Below the pieces are notes generated by a model. That model did not search any database and was not told the DNA's origin. It saw only the letters and a program-made list of their open reading frames with translations. The position numbers were made by a program, and so were the translations under genes. DNA of 64,000 bases from Acidimicrobiales bacterium (GTDB taxonomy: Bacteria > Actinomycetota > Acidimicrobiia > Acidimicrobiales > SZUA-35): positions 107,934 through 171,933 of the forward strand of contig JAHDCC010000005.1 of the NCBI GenBank assembly GCA_020630065.1, read 5' to 3'. Each line of letters starts with the position of its first letter. Position 1 is the stretch's first letter. This document shows, one piece after another, positions 1-9,131 of this stretch.

Positions 1-2
1 AC

Positions 3-299
3 TGGGATGCTTTGGCCACGTTAGGCACCACATTGGTTGTTCTGATGGGAGCTAGTCGAGCCCACCTCATACGTGATCGACTCCTATCAGCTGATATGCC
101 AGCCGAAACCCCGGTCGCCATCATCACATCAGCAACCACCAGCTCGCAGAAAGTCAGACGACTACAACTCGCCGATCTCGGAACCGAACGAGTCGAAAAT
201 CCGTCAATTATCGTCATTGGCGCTGTCGCCGATGACGCTGAACTTACCCAACTCACACGCTCGAAACTAACCCTCGAAGGAATACCAACATGGCTGTAG
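3..299 (+). CDS. cobA: Uroporphyrinogen-III C-methyltransferase, C-terminal part (truncated by window edge)
   Basis: The reading frame is open from the left edge and ends with TAG at 297-299, so only about 98 C-terminal residues are visible. They match the end of SAM-dependent uroporphyrinogen-III methyltransferases: the TLVVLMGAS strand, the TPVAIITSATTSSQ segment and a final SIIVIGAVA strand that closes the methyltransferase fold. The enzyme makes precorrin-2, the precursor of siroheme. Its stop codon lies inside the start of the next gene (ATG at 290, 10-bp overlap), a siroheme-dependent reductase, so cofactor and enzyme appear to be translationally coupled. Whether the missing N-terminus carries a fused precorrin-2 dehydrogenase domain, as in CysG, cannot be seen. 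Confidence 0.85.
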   Translation, partial: WDALATLGTTLVVLMGASRAHLIRDRLLSADMPAETPVAIITSATTSSQKVRRLQLADLGTERVENPSIIVIGAVADDAELTQLTRSKLTLEGIPTWL

Positions 300-2071
300 T
301 GGACCAACCCATAGTCACCGACCCTGAAATCGCTAACGACATCGCCAAGTTCCGATCGATGCTGGACGGCTACTTAGCTGGCACCATCGACGAAGACGTC
401 TTTCGCGTATTCCGTCTCACTAACGGCATTTACGGTCAACGCCAGGGCGGCGAGAATCAGATGATTCGAGTCCGTATGCCTTACGGGTCGATTTCTCCAG
501 CACAGCTCAACGCGTTGGCCGATGTCGCCGACGAATATTCTCGAGGCTGGGGCCACATAACTACCCGCCAAAACATTCAGATGCACTTCATCCAGCTACG
601 ACAGGTGCCTGATGTTCTCGAGAAGTTGGGTGCGGTTGGGCTCACCAGCCGAGAAGCCTGTGGCGACACAGTTCGAAACGTTCAAGGCTGCCACCTTGCT
701 GGCGCATGCCCATTCGAAGTACTCGATATTACACCTTGGGCTGATGCCGCTGACAAGCATTTCTTGCGAAACCCTCTGGGCCAGCGACTCCCCCGCAAAT
801 TCAAAATTAACTTCTCGGGTTGCGACACCGACTGTGGCCAAGCCATGTTCAACGATGCTGGCGTGATCGCCGTCAACCGAACACTTGAAGATGGAAGCAT
901 CGAATCTGGGTTCCGGGTATTTGTTGCTGGAGGGTTGGGAGCAAATCCACATCCCGCTCTTGCGGTTGAAGAGTTCACATCCCGCAAAGATTTGATGCCT
1001 ACGCTTGAAGCTATCTTGCGGGTCTTCGAACAGACCGGTAACCGAAAGAACAAGCTACGAGCCCGAATGAAGTGGGTTATCGATGAGCTGGGTTGGGAAG
1101 AAACCCAAGAGCGCATCCTCAATATTCGCAAGTTCCTCCCAGCATCGTCTTCATGGCCAGGTGGTATCCCGTCGATAGTTGACGAAAACGGCGATACCCC
1201 AGCTGGCCTAGCTGACGGTGTAACCCCTACCGCCATCGGTCAGGGAATCCCAGTAAGTCTGGGCGAAACCGACGGCTACGCTCGTTGGGCCAACGCCAAT
1301 GTCGTTCGAGGAGCCGCAAACGGAACCGTTTCTGCCTACGCATGGTGCAAACTGGGCGATGTAACCTCTGCCCAGTTCCGAGGTATCGCTACCATCATTG
1401 ACGAATTCGGGATTAATGCTCGTGCTACGAACCGTCAGAACTTTATCTTGCGTGACCTTTCAGAAGAGCAGCTTCCGGGACTGTATCAGCGACTTGTTGA
1501 ACTAGAGATGGCCCAACCTGGTGCCGAACTCGTTCGCGATGTTGTGTCTTGCCCCGGCGCTGATACCTGCAACTTGGCTGTTACCCAGTCGAGAGGGCTT
1601 GCTGATGCCATCGGTGAACGGCTCGAAGAAGAAGGCCTAGCCGAAATCGGCGGCGTCCGAATCAACATTTCGGGATGCACAAACTCTTGTGGACAGCATC
1701 ACACCTCAGATATCGGGTTCTTTGGCGCACAGCGCCGAGCGAACAAGAAAGCGCTACCTGGCTATCAGATGCTTCTCGGCGGATACGTCGGCCAAGAGAA
1801 GATCCATTTCGGTGAGAAGTCTCTCCGAGTTCCGGCTAAAAATGCTCCAGAAGCCACTGTTCGAGTTCTTCGACGGTTTGTTGACGAACGAGAAGCAGGA
1901 GAATCGTTCCGTGCGTGGATGGATCGTGTCGGTGGCGCTTCCGCTATCGGTGACCAGCTCAAGGACTTGGACGAGATTCCAACTCCCGAAGATGGTCCTG
2001 AGTTCTACGTCGACTATGATGAGACCGGCCCATACGAGGTCGAAGTCGGCGAATCGGAGTGCGCTACATGA
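290..2071 (+). CDS. Ferredoxin-type siroheme nitrite/sulfite reductase
   Basis: A 593-residue protein with the two ferredoxin-like half-domains and two catalytic domains of the nitrite/sulfite reductase family. The C-terminal half carries the [4Fe-4S]-siroheme ligand set: CPGADTC (C-x5-C) and, about 40 residues later, GCTNSCG (C-x3-C). The N-terminal half has the basic siroheme-pocket stretch around TTRQNIQ and an NVQGC motif. It reduces nitrite to ammonia or sulfite to sulfide with six electrons from ferredoxin; sequence alone does not separate the two. It overlaps the methyltransferase upstream and shares an ATGA junction with the DUF4202 gene downstream, indicating one assimilatory operon. 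The length is normal for the family. Confidence 0.9.
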   Translation: MAVVDQPIVTDPEIANDIAKFRSMLDGYLAGTIDEDVFRVFRLTNGIYGQRQGGENQMIRVRMPYGSISPAQLNALADVADEYSRGWGHITTRQNIQMHFIQLRQVPDVLEKLGAVGLTSREACGDTVRNVQGCHLAGACPFEVLDITPWADAADKHFLRNPLGQRLPRKFKINFSGCDTDCGQAMFNDAGVIAVNRTLEDGSIESGFRVFVAGGLGANPHPALAVEEFTSRKDLMPTLEAILRVFEQTGNRKNKLRARMKWVIDELGWEETQERILNIRKFLPASSSWPGGIPSIVDENGDTPAGLADGVTPTAIGQGIPVSLGETDGYARWANANVVRGAANGTVSAYAWCKLGDVTSAQFRGIATIIDEFGINARATNRQNFILRDLSEEQLPGLYQRLVELEMAQPGAELVRDVVSCPGADTCNLAVTQSRGLADAIGERLEEEGLAEIGGVRINISGCTNSCGQHHTSDIGFFGAQRRANKKALPGYQMLLGGYVGQEKIHFGEKSLRVPAKNAPEATVRVLRRFVDEREAGESFRAWMDRVGGASAIGDQLKDLDEIPTPEDGPEFYVDYDETGPYEVEVGESECAT

Positions 2072-2649
2072 CAGATCGGCTTGATGCCGCTCTTACCCTA
2101 ATCGATCAAGCTAACGAGGACGATCCCAACAACTATCGTGGGACTCCTTTGGCGTTGACTCAAGGGCGGAGAGCTTCTTCTTGGTTGGCAAAGTTGACGC
2201 CTAATCCAAGTGAGGAGTTACAAATAGCGGCGAGGGCTCACCATTTGAAGCGGTGGGAGCTGGAACGCTCGGCCTTCCCAGAAGGTCGGGCCGGTTACCT
2301 CAACTGGCGACGAACGAACAAGAAACATCAGGCTGCGTCCGCTACCAAGATAATGGGTGAAGTTGGATACGACGAGAATGCTTGTGCTGTCGTTACGCAA
2401 CTTCTCCTCCGCCGGAATTTGGGAAAAGACGCCGATACACAGCTGCTTGAAGATGTGGCTTGCCTTGTCTTTGTCGAAACCCAGTTCGACGATGTTGCCG
2501 ACCGGTTAGATACTGACAAGATGATCGATGTGGTAGCCAAGACGCTGAAGAAGATGTCGCCAACGGCGATCGCGGCGGCGGCCGATATTCCAATCAGTGA
2601 ACATAGCCAGCACGTGTTAGCAGCAGCGGTCAAACAGGCCGAGATCTAG
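2068..2649 (+). CDS. DUF4202 family protein
   Basis: About 193 residues with the signature of DUF4202: RAHHLKRWELERSAFPEGR, then GYLNWRR, and near the C-terminus QLLEDVACLVFVETQFDD. The conserved His and acidic residues suggest a helical HD-like metal-binding fold, but no function is established. I chose ATG 2068 over GTG 2059 because a GGAG ribosome-binding site at 2056-2059 would lie on the GTG, and because 2068 gives the ATGA overlap with the reductase stop. Co-translation with a siroheme reductase suggests an accessory role in sulfite or nitrite assimilation. That role is inference from context. Confidence 0.8.
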   Translation: MTDRLDAALTLIDQANEDDPNNYRGTPLALTQGRRASSWLAKLTPNPSEELQIAARAHHLKRWELERSAFPEGRAGYLNWRRTNKKHQAASATKIMGEVGYDENACAVVTQLLLRRNLGKDADTQLLEDVACLVFVETQFDDVADRLDTDKMIDVVAKTLKKMSPTAIAAAADIPISEHSQHVLAAAVKQAEI

Positions 2650-2674
2650 ATCGTTTGAGTTTAGGCAAAACGCG

Positions 2675-2704
2675 TAAACGGGCACCCCGTGGGGTGCCCG
2701 TTTA
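2675..2704. terminator. Bidirectional intrinsic terminator hairpin
   Basis: A perfect inverted repeat with arms of up to 14 bp (TAAACGGGCACCCC and its complement), separated by GT, so the tip must open slightly. It sits between two convergent genes, the DUF4202 gene (+) and the Flp pilin gene (-), and has A/T-rich flanks on both sides. It probably ends transcription from both directions. Confidence 0.8.
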
Positions 2705-2721
2705 ACCTAAACCAGCAGATG

Positions 2722-2904
2722 TTAGGCGATTGCTGAGCCTACTTCGCTGAACTTGTCTTCAGCTGATTCGCCGAGGAACTGGATAGCGACGATACATACG
2801 ACTGCGATAAGTGCTACGAGCAGAGCGTACTCTACAAGGCTGGCGCCTCGCTCTGAGTCGGTTTTAGCGGTAAGCCAAGCTTTGATGAATTCGTACTGAA
2901 CCAT
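2722..2904 (-). CDS. Flp/Fap-type pilin
   Basis: A 60-residue protein with the type IVb (Flp) prepilin layout: a short charged leader of about 19 residues ending in SERG, then ASLVEYALLVALIAVVCIVAI. The Glu-Tyr pair at mature positions 5-6 and the following hydrophobic helix define Flp pilins, which are cleaved after the Gly by a TadV-type peptidase and assembled by a Tad machine in the membrane. No tad genes lie nearby, so assembly genes must be elsewhere if it is functional. It has its own upstream region (2905-3056) and a shared terminator at 2675-2704, so it appears monocistronic. Confidence 0.85.
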   Translation of the reverse strand: MVQYEFIKAWLTAKTDSERGASLVEYALLVALIAVVCIVAIQFLGESAEDKFSEVGSAIA

Positions 2905-3056
2905 GAGGTGATCTCCGTGTGTTTGTTATTCCATCCCGTGTGGGCTGCTTCTTCAAACATCGACGATCGTTAAACGATTCTTCATAGGCCGGACGGCCCA
3001 TTCAGCTAAGCACATCACCTCGATGAGCTGGGCTGTTACGAACCTAACGGGTGATT

Positions 3057-4133
3057 TTATTCGATCCGAAGGCCGTCTTCTCCAAATAGGTGAACGGGGC
3101 CGTTAAACCCGACGTTGACGGTTGAACCTCGACTTACGGTTGCGTCACCATCGGTTCGCACAACCAGTATTTGGTCTCGGTCTTCGTGTTGGACCTGGAC
3201 GTGAATGTAGGATTCTGACCCAAGCTCTTCGAGCAACTTGACTTCGCCCGGAATGCCAGATGTGACAAGCTGTAGGTGTTCTGGGCGAATCCCGACAGTA
3301 AATGCCACACCGGGCTGGCTAGCTAACGCTTTTTCCGTTTGGGCGTCCAGGGGAACCTGGAACGACCCAAAGGTGACTTTGCCGTCAATTCTGTCTGTCG
3401 GGATCAGATTCATCGCTGGAGATCCAATGAATCCGGCGACAAATCGGTTTGCCGGACGATGGTAGAGCTCTTTGGGAGCGTCTACTTGCTGCAAGAAGCC
3501 ATCTTTAAGAACCGCTACCCGATGCCCCATTGTCATAGCTTCAACCTGATCGTGTGTTACATAAACTGTGGTGACACCCAACCGAGCTTGAAGGTCCGCA
3601 AGTTCAGCACGGGTTTGTACACGGAGTTTTGCGTCAAGGTTCGATAGTGGTTCGTCCATCAAGAACACTTTTGGTTCTCGCACGATGGCCCGTCCCATAG
3701 CAACCCGCTGGCGTTGACCGCCGGAAAGGTTCTTGGGTTTTCGGTCTAGGTACGGTTCGAGGTCGAGAATACGAGCCGCTTCTAATACTTTTGCTTCACG
3801 TTCCGCTTTCGGAACTTTACGCTGCTTAAGGGCGAAGCCCATGTTGCCCGCCACCGTCATCTGCGGGTACAACGCGTAGTTCTGGAATACCATCGCGATA
3901 TCTCGCTGCTGAGGTTCAAAGTCGGTTACGTCGGCTCCGTCGATATGAATGCTGCCTTCGTTGGCCGGTTCCAGGCCTGCGAGCATACGCAACGCTGTGG
4001 ATTTACCTGACCCAGATGGCCCAACCAGTACCAATAGTTCGCCTGAGGCCACTGTCAAGTTGAGCGTATTGACGGCCGGGATTTCTGACCCCGGGTATAT
4101 ACGACTTACATCTTTATATTCGACTACTGCCAT
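3057..4133 (-). CDS. Carbohydrate ABC transporter ATP-binding protein (MalK/UgpC family)
   Basis: 358 residues with an N-terminal ABC ATPase: Walker A GPSGSGKST, Q-loop FQNYALYP, signature LSGGQRQRVAMGRA, Walker B VFLMDEPLSNLD and the H-loop in YVTHDQVEA. The C-terminal third resembles the TOBE/OB domain of MalK-type ATPases, for example VGIRPEHLQLV. It powers sugar or polyol import. It is the last gene of a minus-strand operon (binding protein, two permeases, ATPase), 61 bp after the MalG-like permease gene. In relatives one such ATPase can serve several sugar transporters. Confidence 0.92.
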   Translation of the reverse strand: MAVVEYKDVSRIYPGSEIPAVNTLNLTVASGELLVLVGPSGSGKSTALRMLAGLEPANEGSIHIDGADVTDFEPQQRDIAMVFQNYALYPQMTVAGNMGFALKQRKVPKAEREAKVLEAARILDLEPYLDRKPKNLSGGQRQRVAMGRAIVREPKVFLMDEPLSNLDAKLRVQTRAELADLQARLGVTTVYVTHDQVEAMTMGHRVAVLKDGFLQQVDAPKELYHRPANRFVAGFIGSPAMNLIPTDRIDGKVTFGSFQVPLDAQTEKALASQPGVAFTVGIRPEHLQLVTSGIPGEVKLLEELGSESYIHVQVQHEDRDQILVVRTDGDATVSRGSTVNVGFNGPVHLFGEDGLRIE

Positions 4134-4194
4134 TCCTGCCTTCTCCTAAATCTTATTTGCGCCGTTTAAAGTTCTATGGTGGTTCGTCGAGTAG

Positions 4195-5046
4195 CTACTT
4201 GATTGCTCCCATAGCCAAACCTCGGATCATCCGCTTCTGTGCTACCCAACCAGCTACGATCACCGGTAGCGTCGCCAGCGTGGAAGCAGCCGAGAGTTTC
4301 GCCAGGAATTGGCCGCGCTCGTCAACTACACTCGACGCCCAAATCGGAACGGTCTCACCGCCTGTCGTGTTCAACTGAACGGCGAGGAAATACTCGTTCC
4401 AGGCGAATATGAAACAAAGTAGTGCGGTTGCCGCTAAGCCAGGAGCCACGATTGGGAGAATGACCGAAACCATCTGAGATCGCAGGTTTGCCCCGTCGAT
4501 CTCGGCAGCCTCAATCAGTTCACGTGGTACTTCCTGGAAAAACGATCTGAGCATCCAGATAGCGAGCGGCAGGTTCATCGACATGTACAGGATGATCAGT
4601 AGTCGACGGCTGCTTAGCAGATCGAAATGCTTCGCCAGAATATAGATCGGCAGGATGCTGGCCACAATTGGTAAGAACTTAGTTGAGATGAAGAAGAACA
4701 GATACTCCATCCACTTCCCGACCGGTCGAATCGTCAGAGCATATGCGGTGGGCACAGCAAGCATCATCACAATCAGGGTCGAGACGATCACGATGATGAA
4801 CGAGTTAGTGGTCGCTTCCCAGAACCCCAACTGCCCTGGAGGAGTTTCGGTCACGATCCGGTACTGCTCCAGTGTTGGCTCGAAGAAGAGCTTCGGAGCA
4901 CCATTGGCGTCAAGCTCAGATTTGAATCCGCTGATGAACATCCAGAAGATTGGGAAGAAAAATATGCCAGCTAGCAGCCAGGTCAAAGATGTAAATGCCA
5001 GGCTGGTGAAACGGCCTTTTCCTTTAGGTTTTGCAAAGTCCGCCAT
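4195..5046 (-). CDS. ABC transporter permease, MalG-like
   Basis: 283 residues with about six membrane helices and the cytoplasmic EAA loop that docks to the ATPase (EAAEIDGANLRSQMVSVILP, then APG). Like MalG-type subunits it has a short N-terminal cytoplasmic segment followed by a first helix (LTWLLAGIFFFPIFWMFISG). It forms the membrane channel with the MalF-like subunit encoded three bases upstream. The close spacing implies translational coupling. Confidence 0.92.
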   Translation of the reverse strand: MADFAKPKGKGRFTSLAFTSLTWLLAGIFFFPIFWMFISGFKSELDANGAPKLFFEPTLEQYRIVTETPPGQLGFWEATTNSFIIVIVSTLIVMMLAVPTAYALTIRPVGKWMEYLFFFISTKFLPIVASILPIYILAKHFDLLSSRRLLIILYMSMNLPLAIWMLRSFFQEVPRELIEAAEIDGANLRSQMVSVILPIVAPGLAATALLCFIFAWNEYFLAVQLNTTGGETVPIWASSVVDERGQFLAKLSAASTLATLPVIVAGWVAQKRMIRGLAMGAIK

Positions 5047-5049
5047 GGG

Positions 5050-5997
5050 TTATGCTCCTTCGTCTGTTAGAAGGCCCGAGAGTACCCTGAGGCCGAAGTT
5101 CGCGATAATAAAAGAGAAGATAACTACGACAATGCTGTAAGCCGATGCCGCTCCGAACTGCCAGCCGCCACCTATCGATCGCAGGTACACGAAGTATGGA
5201 AGGTTGGCCGAGCCGGTTCCTCGGGTGATGACTCGAATGTGGTCATATACCTGGGAAAGATAGATAACTCCTAGAAGTGCGCCAAGTTCTAAATATGACC
5301 GCAAGTGGGGCAATGTGATCTGAAAGAAGGTAGAGACTCCATTAGCGCCATCTACCTTTGCGGCTTCTAGCACCGACGACGATTGGCCTTGTAGCCCAGC
5401 CAAAATGATCAACATCATGAATGGCGTCCACTGCCAAACCAGGACGACCACGATAGTCCATAACGGGTACCGGGAAGCGAACGAAATGGGCTCCATTCCC
5501 AAGCCTTCGATGAACCAGTTAATGACACCAAAACTGGAGTTCAACATCTGGTTTTTCCACACCAGGCCCGCTACTACTGGCATAACCAGGAACGGGGTGA
5601 TTATAAGTGTTCTGGCAAACCCTTGACCGAAAAATTTCCGGTCAAGGAGCAATGCCAAACCTGTACCGAACAGTAACGACAGACCGACTGAAACGACTGT
5701 CATCAAAATACTGTTCCAAGCGGCGGACCAAAAGAAGCTGTTCGAGACGAGATCGATGTAGTTGTCTACACCTATGAATTCTCTCGGCTCAGCTGTATTG
5801 GCCCGCCACCTGGTCAGGCTGAAATAAATACTCATCAAGAACGGGACTTGGGTTAGAACAACAACTATCAAGAAAGCCGGAAGTAACGGTAGTCTTCGCT
5901 TCCAAGCTTCGCTAAGGAAACTTGACTTTCGCGCCCGACCACCTCCTTTGCCGGAAGTGCCGTTATCGGCAGGTTCGATACGTTGCTGTTCCACCAT
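5050..5997 (-). CDS. ABC transporter permease, MalF-like
   Basis: 315 residues: a polar basic N-terminus of about 35 residues, then six or so membrane helices and the EAA loop EAAKVDGANGVSTFFQITLP. This is the MalF-type partner of the permease encoded immediately downstream. It lies between the substrate-binding lipoprotein gene (34 bp upstream) and the MalG-like gene (3 bp downstream). Together these genes encode a complete CUT1-type importer. Confidence 0.92.
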   Translation of the reverse strand: MVEQQRIEPADNGTSGKGGGRARKSSFLSEAWKRRLPLLPAFLIVVVLTQVPFLMSIYFSLTRWRANTAEPREFIGVDNYIDLVSNSFFWSAAWNSILMTVVSVGLSLLFGTGLALLLDRKFFGQGFARTLIITPFLVMPVVAGLVWKNQMLNSSFGVINWFIEGLGMEPISFASRYPLWTIVVVLVWQWTPFMMLIILAGLQGQSSSVLEAAKVDGANGVSTFFQITLPHLRSYLELGALLGVIYLSQVYDHIRVITRGTGSANLPYFVYLRSIGGGWQFGAASAYSIVVVIFSFIIANFGLRVLSGLLTDEGA

Positions 5998-6031
5998 CGT
6001 TTATGTCCTTCGTCCCGTTCTTGACTACTAA

Positions 6032-7453
6032 CTAGCTACTTGCGGCTGATGCGATTTCCTGGCAAGAGTTAAGTGCGTCTTCGACGCTTCCTGATCCACC
6101 GATGACTCCAGAAATTTCGGTAGAACACTGGGTTCCAACATCCTGGAATTCAGGGACACCGACGAACTGAACGCCACCAAGACCTGGTCGAGGTGTGGTT
6201 CCTGGGTTCGTTGGATCGGCGCCAAGCATCGAGTCAAGCGTCTTGTCAGCAAATGCTGCAGCTGCTTCTTGGTAGTTAGGGTTGTCGTATGTTGACTGAC
6301 GGGTACCAGGAGGTACTGCCGCCCAGCCACCAGGCAGGTTCTCGCCTGCTGTTTCGATGTATTCCTTGCTAGTTGCCCAGCTGATGTAGTCCCAAGCAGC
6401 GTCTTTGTTCTCGGTAGATTCTGGAATAGCCAGAGACCAAGACCATAGCCAACCTGAAGAGTCAGTTACTTTAACCGGAGCTTGCGCATAGCCGTTCTTG
6501 CCCTTAACTGGGCTGTCGTCACCTTCGAGGATTCCGGCGGCAACGGTAGCGTCGTACCACATGGCTACGGAGTCTTCTTGGTAAAGGCCTAGACATTCGT
6601 TGAAGCTTGCGGTAGCTGCGTCGTCTTGACCAGCGTCGGCGATGAGGTCAACGTAGAAGTTAACCGCTTCTGTTGTCTCAGGAGACGTCAACTTAGCTTC
6701 ACCGATTGAGCCATCTTCGTTGGCTTCCCACCAGGTTCCACCAAAGGTGTTGATGACCGTGGTCAATGATGCTCCGAGGTCTCCCCAGCCAGCCTTGCCT
6801 CGTAGGCAGATACCGGCTCGTTCGTCGGTGTCAAGCTCGCGAGCGATTGCGGCTACTTCGTCCCAGGTTGGTGCTGCTGGCATTTCAAGCCCAGCTTCGT
6901 CAACCAAGTCCTGTCGGTACATAAGGAATGAAGACTCAGCGTAGAACGGTGAAGCGTAGAGCTTTCCGTCGTTCGATAGGCCATCGCGAACCGCAGGAAT
7001 GAGGTCATCGAAGTCGTAGTCTTCGTCTTCGGTTGCAAACGTTGTGAGGTCAGCCAGGGTGCCGTTGCTTCCAAACTGAGGAGCCTCGTACATTCCGACC
7101 ATTACGACATCAAATTCATTACCACCTTGGGTAACTTCTCGAGTCGTAATTTCACGCAAAGCTTGTTCTTCCAAAACCGTGTACTCGACGGTGACACCAG
7201 AATCCGCGGTGTAAAACTCTTCTGTTAAGGAGACGATGTCTTGCATCGTTCCGTTGTTAACGATCGCCACGTTGAGGACGTCATCCCCATCGCCGCCACC
7301 GTCAGAAGACGTATCGGGAGTGCCGTCGGCATTGGTTGTTGCTGTCTCGCTATCGCTGCCAGAACTACACGATGCAGCTACCAGCCCGAAAACACTCAAG
7401 ATCGTGAGTGTTAGTAGAAGAGGCCGTTGCAGACCTCGCCTGTGTTTACTCAT
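6032..7453 (-). CDS. Extracellular solute-binding lipoprotein of sugar/polyol ABC transporter
   Basis: About 473 residues, family 1 solute-binding protein. The start at 7453 is preferred because an AAGGAGAG site lies just upstream and because MSKHRRG then leads a hydrophobic stretch ending in a lipobox (LVAASC). A low-complexity Ser/Thr/Asp/Gly linker follows, typical of actinobacterial lipoproteins tethered to the membrane. The body has the periplasmic-binding fold signatures of sorbitol/mannitol-type binding proteins, such as YASPFYAESSFLMYRQDL. It captures the ligand for the downstream permeases. The ligand is inferred to be a polyol from the divergent dehydrogenase gene. Confidence 0.9.
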   Translation of the reverse strand: MSKHRRGLQRPLLLTLTILSVFGLVAASCSSGSDSETATTNADGTPDTSSDGGGDGDDVLNVAIVNNGTMQDIVSLTEEFYTADSGVTVEYTVLEEQALREITTREVTQGGNEFDVVMVGMYEAPQFGSNGTLADLTTFATEDEDYDFDDLIPAVRDGLSNDGKLYASPFYAESSFLMYRQDLVDEAGLEMPAAPTWDEVAAIARELDTDERAGICLRGKAGWGDLGASLTTVINTFGGTWWEANEDGSIGEAKLTSPETTEAVNFYVDLIADAGQDDAATASFNECLGLYQEDSVAMWYDATVAAGILEGDDSPVKGKNGYAQAPVKVTDSSGWLWSWSLAIPESTENKDAAWDYISWATSKEYIETAGENLPGGWAAVPPGTRQSTYDNPNYQEAAAAFADKTLDSMLGADPTNPGTTPRPGLGGVQFVGVPEFQDVGTQCSTEISGVIGGSGSVEDALNSCQEIASAASS

Positions 7454-7513
7454 ATTTCTCTCCTTGATCCCTTTATGCACATGAGAGGACTCACGTGTCA
7501 TCCGTAACATCCA

Positions 7514-7579
7514 TTTGACTTGGTTATAGTTGGTTTTACAACCCATAAACCCCATTTTGCAATATAAAACCAAGCCAAA
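7514..7579. promoter_or_regulatory. Candidate operator between divergent polyol transport and dehydrogenase genes
   Basis: The motif TTGGTTWTA occurs as two direct copies (7520-7528 and 7530-7538) and once inverted (7565-7573). TTTGACTTGGTT at 7514-7525 is matched on the opposite strand by 11 of 12 bases at 7568-7579. The cluster sits between the start codons of the binding-protein gene (7453, -) and the dehydrogenase gene (7627, +). The DeoR regulator encoded downstream is the natural candidate to bind here, which is inference. Confidence 0.5.
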
Positions 7580-7626
7580 TAGGGAATAAATGTTGATATT
7601 AGTTGATTTCCTGTAAGGTGTGTCAT

Positions 7627-9117
7627 ATGGACGCTCAATCCGAGACAAGAAAACCTTCCGACCTGGATCGCTATTTTCGGGGAGAACAAGGCGTCTCCTA
7701 TGACCGAAATGCCATACGAAAGAGCATTACTCACATTGGTGTCGGCGGCTTCCATCGATCGCATTTCGCGTCGTATATTGACCAACTGTGCCACATAGGC
7801 GAGACCGAGTGGGCGATAGTCGGCAGCGGGATTCTTCCTGGCGACCATAAGATGGCTGAGGCCTTACATTCGCAGAACTATCTCTACACACTCGTGGCCA
7901 AAGACGACCAAAGCACCGATATCAGGGTCATCGGCAGCATCGTCGACTACATCCATGCTTATCCAGACACCCAACCGCTGGTGGACCAAATAGCGAAATC
8001 GGACACACAAATCGTCTCACTCACCTTGACAGAGGGCGGCTACCCAATAGATTCGACCAGTGGTTCTTACGTTCCACATGCAGACCGGAATGGCAAGAAA
8101 CACGCATTCGACATCATCGCTGCGGGTTTACAACAACGACGCAACACCAACGTCGGCCCACTAACCATAATGAGCTTCGACAACATCGTGGCGAACGGTG
8201 ACGTCACCCGCACTGCAACCCTCGGTGCCGCCGAAGAACTCGACCCCACCCTGGCCGGGTGGATAAGGGACAACGTTACGTTTCCCAATAGCATGGTCGA
8301 CCGTATTACCGTGCAAACCAGCGACGCCGACATCACCTGGCTGACCGAGGAAACCGGCCTAATCGACGCTTGGCCAGTTAAAACCGAGCCTTTCATTCAA
8401 TGGGCGGTCGAGGACAACTTTGCCGCCGATCGGCTACCGCTAGAACAAATGGACGTGATCGTAACCGACGATGTTGATCCGTTCGAAGTTATGAAGCTCC
8501 GTCTGCTTAACGCGAGCCATTCCTGCCTCGCCTATGTAGCGGCGCTCGCATCGATCGAGCACGTGCACACAGCGCTAGAACAACCGTGGATTCACGCCTA
8601 TGTGATGGACTTCCTAGACAAAGAGGCCAGGCCGTCAATATCGGGTACCGGTTCACTCGACCTCGAGGACTACTGCAACACTATTGTTCGCCGTTTTGAG
8701 AACCCCGAGATAGCTGACCAGATTGCGCGTCTGTGCATCGACGGGTCATCAAAGTTTCACACGTTCCTGTATGACACAATCAAATTCAACCTTCGCAACG
8801 ACGGCCCAATTGAACTTTCGACCTTTGCGCTCGCTGCTTGGTGCGAGTATCTCGGCCAAGCTGCTCGAGGTAATGACAATGAGACGGCGTCGACACTGCT
8901 GGCGCACGACTCTAATATGACCCATATTCTCGACAAGGTAAGAGATTCGTTCGATAGCCCCGTGAGGTTTTTGGTCGATAACGAAGCGTTCGACAGCGAG
9001 CTTGTGGGCGACTCTCGATTCAATACTACTTTTGATACGATGGTCGGGTTAATCCGGCGTGATGGCATTCGCAGTGCAACCGAGCAAATAACAAAGGCCC
9101 ATCACACTCAATCCTAG
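7627..9117 (+). CDS. Mannitol dehydrogenase family (polyol/fructuronate-type) oxidoreductase
   Basis: About 496 residues of the long-chain mannitol dehydrogenase family. Visible landmarks are the NAD-binding start ITHIGVGGFHRSHFASY, the strand SLTLTEGGY, SFDNIVANGD, and the catalytic helix region MKLRLLNASHS with its Lys and His. Members oxidise mannitol, arabinitol or related polyols to ketoses, or reduce fructuronate. ATG 7627 is chosen over TTG 7603 because AAGGTG stands 6 bp before it. The gene diverges from a carbohydrate importer and is followed by a DeoR regulator gene 14 bp downstream, so a polyol substrate is likely. The exact one cannot be read from sequence. Confidence 0.88.
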   Translation: MDAQSETRKPSDLDRYFRGEQGVSYDRNAIRKSITHIGVGGFHRSHFASYIDQLCHIGETEWAIVGSGILPGDHKMAEALHSQNYLYTLVAKDDQSTDIRVIGSIVDYIHAYPDTQPLVDQIAKSDTQIVSLTLTEGGYPIDSTSGSYVPHADRNGKKHAFDIIAAGLQQRRNTNVGPLTIMSFDNIVANGDVTRTATLGAAEELDPTLAGWIRDNVTFPNSMVDRITVQTSDADITWLTEETGLIDAWPVKTEPFIQWAVEDNFAADRLPLEQMDVIVTDDVDPFEVMKLRLLNASHSCLAYVAALASIEHVHTALEQPWIHAYVMDFLDKEARPSISGTGSLDLEDYCNTIVRRFENPEIADQIARLCIDGSSKFHTFLYDTIKFNLRNDGPIELSTFALAAWCEYLGQAARGNDNETASTLLAHDSNMTHILDKVRDSFDSPVRFLVDNEAFDSELVGDSRFNTTFDTMVGLIRRDGIRSATEQITKAHHTQS

Positions 9118-9131
9118 ATACCGAGAGCTCC

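Noticed and set aside
7454..7648. 65-residue N-terminal extension of the solute-binding protein
   Set aside because: It would bury the lipoprotein signal and cross the divergent promoter; AAGGAGAG supports ATG 7453.
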